64,000 nucleotides of DNA from JAWBMQ01 sp038828875 (GTDB lineage: Archaea; Nanobdellota; Nanobdellia; Woesearchaeales; JAWBMQ01): the NCBI GenBank assembly GCA_038828875.1, contig JAWBMQ010000003.1, positions 62,001 through 126,000 on the forward strand. Reading direction: 5' to 3'. The notes under the pieces were generated by a model that was given only the letters and a program-made list of their open reading frames with translations, was not told the origin of the DNA and searched no databases. Position 1 is the first letter of the stretch. Every line of letters starts with the position of its first letter. The position numbers and the translations under genes are program-made. This document shows positions 62,469-64,000 of the stretch, in pieces.

Positions 62469-63359
62469 TTATTTTTTATGTTTTTGCTGATTTCTATCTT
62501 TTTCTAGTTCTTTGAGAAGTTTTATAGTGTTTGATTTTCTTTTTTCTCTCTCATTATTTCTTCTAGAATCCAAGATGGAAAGATCGACCATGACTGCAAA
62601 AAATACCAAGAGCAACACTAAAAATATGAAAAATAATAAAGTATTACCATCAATCTTTTTAGGAAGAATCTCAAAATTTACTGTTAATGTTCCACAACCT
62701 TCTAAATAAAATTTAAGTTCATATTTTCCAGGTTTATTTTCTACTGGAATTATTTCATAAATGTTAGTTGCAATTTCTTTAACTAAAAGATCATCATTTA
62801 GAAAGATGGGTTTGTTTTCGCTTATTATATTAAGTATTATTTTTTCTCCTTCGTAAAACGTATCAGAAGGTCCAGATTCTAATGATTGCAAAACAAATTT
62901 ATTACAATTATAATCCTCTTTTTTTTCATAATTTACATCATAATTATCTTCTTGATTTTGAATTTTTTCATTTTCTAAATTTTGTTGATGATTTTCAACA
63001 AAAATTGGATTGTTGTTCCTTTTAAAAACAGGAATAAAAATTTCCTTATAAACATCCCCATAAACTATAAAAAAAACACCTTCTGTTCCTTCTTTTACTT
63101 CTACAAATCTGTTTATTTCATAAAAATTATTTGCTTTAATAGTATAATCATCTTTAACATAATGTTTTTTATAACCATCTTCAAAAACATAACTAATTAC
63201 GGATACTTTTTTATCGTAATTATCATTGTTCTGAAGTTTTAAACTTACAAATCCTGAATTATAAAGCATTTCAGGTTTAGAAGTTATTTCTAAGGAATAT
63301 GCCAAGCTAACCAACCAAAACAAACTGAAAAAAGCCAAAATAATTTTGTAATTTTTCAT
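62469..63359 (-). CDS. Secreted membrane-anchored protein, uncharacterised
   Basis: This 296-residue protein has a signal peptide (IILAFFSLFWLVSLAYS), a beta-rich outer domain, an Asn/Gln/Glu-rich linker near 115-150, a second Ig-like domain (IILNIISENKPIFLNDDLLV, NKPGKYELKFYLEGCG), one transmembrane helix (about 242-262) and a basic cytoplasmic tail. This layout resembles archaeal S-layer-associated or receptor proteins. No enzyme motif. Divergent from the M50 protease gene. Confidence 0.68.
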   Translation of the reverse strand: MKNYKIILAFFSLFWLVSLAYSLEITSKPEMLYNSGFVSLKLQNNDNYDKKVSVISYVFEDGYKKHYVKDDYTIKANNFYEINRFVEVKEGTEGVFFIVYGDVYKEIFIPVFKRNNNPIFVENHQQNLENEKIQNQEDNYDVNYEKKEDYNCNKFVLQSLESGPSDTFYEGEKIILNIISENKPIFLNDDLLVKEIATNIYEIIPVENKPGKYELKFYLEGCGTLTVNFEILPKKIDGNTLLFFIFLVLLLVFFAVMVDLSILDSRRNNEREKRKSNTIKLLKELEKDRNQQKHKK

Positions 63360-63405
63360 GTCTAATACATAAAATTTTTAAAAGTTATAAAATTTTTTAT
63401 TTAAA

Positions 63406-63966
63406 ATGATGTTTTTAAATATTTATGAATTTTTCAGAGAAATTTTTGAAATTGCAGTAGTTTCTTTTGCAGTAGCTTTTATCTTTAAAAATTATTTTGA
63501 AAAACCTAAGATGCTGGATCTACTGGATGAAAGAAAAAGAATTCTAAGCGATGGATTCTATAAAGCTTTAATTTACGTTGCTCCTGCAATAATTGTACAT
63601 GAATTGGCACATAAATTTGTTGCAATTTCTTTTGGTTATGAAGCTACTTTTCATGCAGCTTACTTTTGGCTTTTTGTAGGTGTTGTTTTAAAACTGCTTA
63701 ATTTTCCGTTCATCTTTCTTGTTCCTGCTTATGTTTCAATTCCAGGAAATGCAACGAACCTTGCTGCTTTTTTTATTGCAATTGCAGGACCATTGTCAAA
63801 TTTATTGATGTTTTTATCTACTTATTATTTAGTTAAAAAAACTAAAAATCCAGAATGGTATGCTTTTGGTATAATCAATTTTTGGTTGTTCATTTTCAAT
63901 ATGATTCCTTTACCAGGATTCGATGGCTTTAAGGCATTAATTTCACTTTGGAAACTTATTTTTTAA
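63406..63966 (+). CDS. Site-2 protease-family (M50) membrane metalloprotease
   Basis: This 186-residue polytopic protein has the zinc motif IVHELAHKF (HExxH) in one helix and the second ligand motif NMIPLPGFDGFKA in a later one. AIAGPLSNLLM is also typical of S2P proteases. It would cut membrane proteins within or near the membrane. It lacks PDZ or CBS domains. The start is one of two adjacent ATG codons. The last about 35 bases of the window after its stop hold nothing recognisable. Confidence 0.88.
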   Translation: MMFLNIYEFFREIFEIAVVSFAVAFIFKNYFEKPKMLDLLDERKRILSDGFYKALIYVAPAIIVHELAHKFVAISFGYEATFHAAYFWLFVGVVLKLLNFPFIFLVPAYVSIPGNATNLAAFFIAIAGPLSNLLMFLSTYYLVKKTKNPEWYAFGIINFWLFIFNMIPLPGFDGFKALISLWKLIF

Positions 63967-64000
63967 TTTTTTATTTTTTAGTTACAACTATGTTTAAATT

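Noticed and set aside
1..64000. CRISPR arrays, prophage or insertion sequences
   Set aside because: No regularly spaced short repeats, transposase, integrase or phage structural gene was found; the only large repeats are the synthetase-tRNA array and the gap flanks.

Overview
The window is a chromosomal segment of an AT-rich archaeon, probably a small-genome lineage of the DPANN type. Archaeal identity rests on Alba, S17e, L21e with RpoF, archaeal DnaG, the DP1 subunit of polymerase D, Orc1/Cdc6, NreA, Hef, Pelota, archaeal RNase J, archaeal-type GluRS and TyrRS, an initiator tRNA with A1:U72 and GGG:CCC, tRNA introns after position 37, and TATA boxes that often lie only 25-30 bases before the start codon. 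The DPANN placement is inference from low GC and many short membrane-anchored orphan proteins; a marker phylogeny would be needed. Bacterial-looking genes (AspRS with a GAD domain, YvcK) sit among archaeal ones.

Layout. 1-12.4 kb is mainly housekeeping: SMC (partial), DnaG (broken by an assembly gap), initiator tRNA, YvcK, tRNA-Arg, a C/D box sRNA at the archease stop codon, archease, a sugar nucleotidyltransferase, S17e, Alba, a PRC-barrel protein, an Nth/Nfo base-excision pair, L21e-RpoF, tRNA-Lys, MetRS and an intron-containing tRNA-Arg. 12.5-25.6 kb is richer in surface genes: coiled-coil and lipoprotein genes, a membrane-anchored wHTH regulator, DUF763, TldD/TldE, a four-gene cluster of overlapping membrane proteins and lipoproteins, then RNase Z-Pelota and another anchored protein. 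25.7-35 kb holds GluRS, AspRS, RNase J-NreA, orphan coiled-coil proteins and TruD. 35-40.4 kb has a Fur-peroxiredoxin pair and a striking tandem array of asparagine-synthetase-like genes alternating with two identical intron-bearing tRNA-Tyr genes, ending in an intact synthetase divergent from an Lrp/AsnC regulator.

40.4-44.3 kb is a replication locus: DP1 and Orc1/Cdc6 beside an AT-rich region flanked by two inverted ORB-like elements, which I read as the replication origin. 44.4-53.6 kb carries an orphan family, a BI-1 membrane protein, PEP synthase, TlyA, TyrRS and SecF-SecD. 53.7-57.6 kb is a redox operon: a thioredoxin-CcdA fusion followed by a glycolate/lactate dehydrogenase-like enzyme whose GlcF subunit is split into two genes on either side of GlcD. 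57.6-64 kb has a pair of proteins built from an unfamiliar ~60-residue repeat, a second member of the orphan family, Hef with an altered nuclease motif, a secreted anchored protein and an M50 protease.

Two 98-N gaps (1604-1701 and 40793-40890) are each flanked by the same 128 bp written twice. Removing the duplicate restores intact dnaG and polB reading frames, so both breaks are assembly artefacts and not biology.
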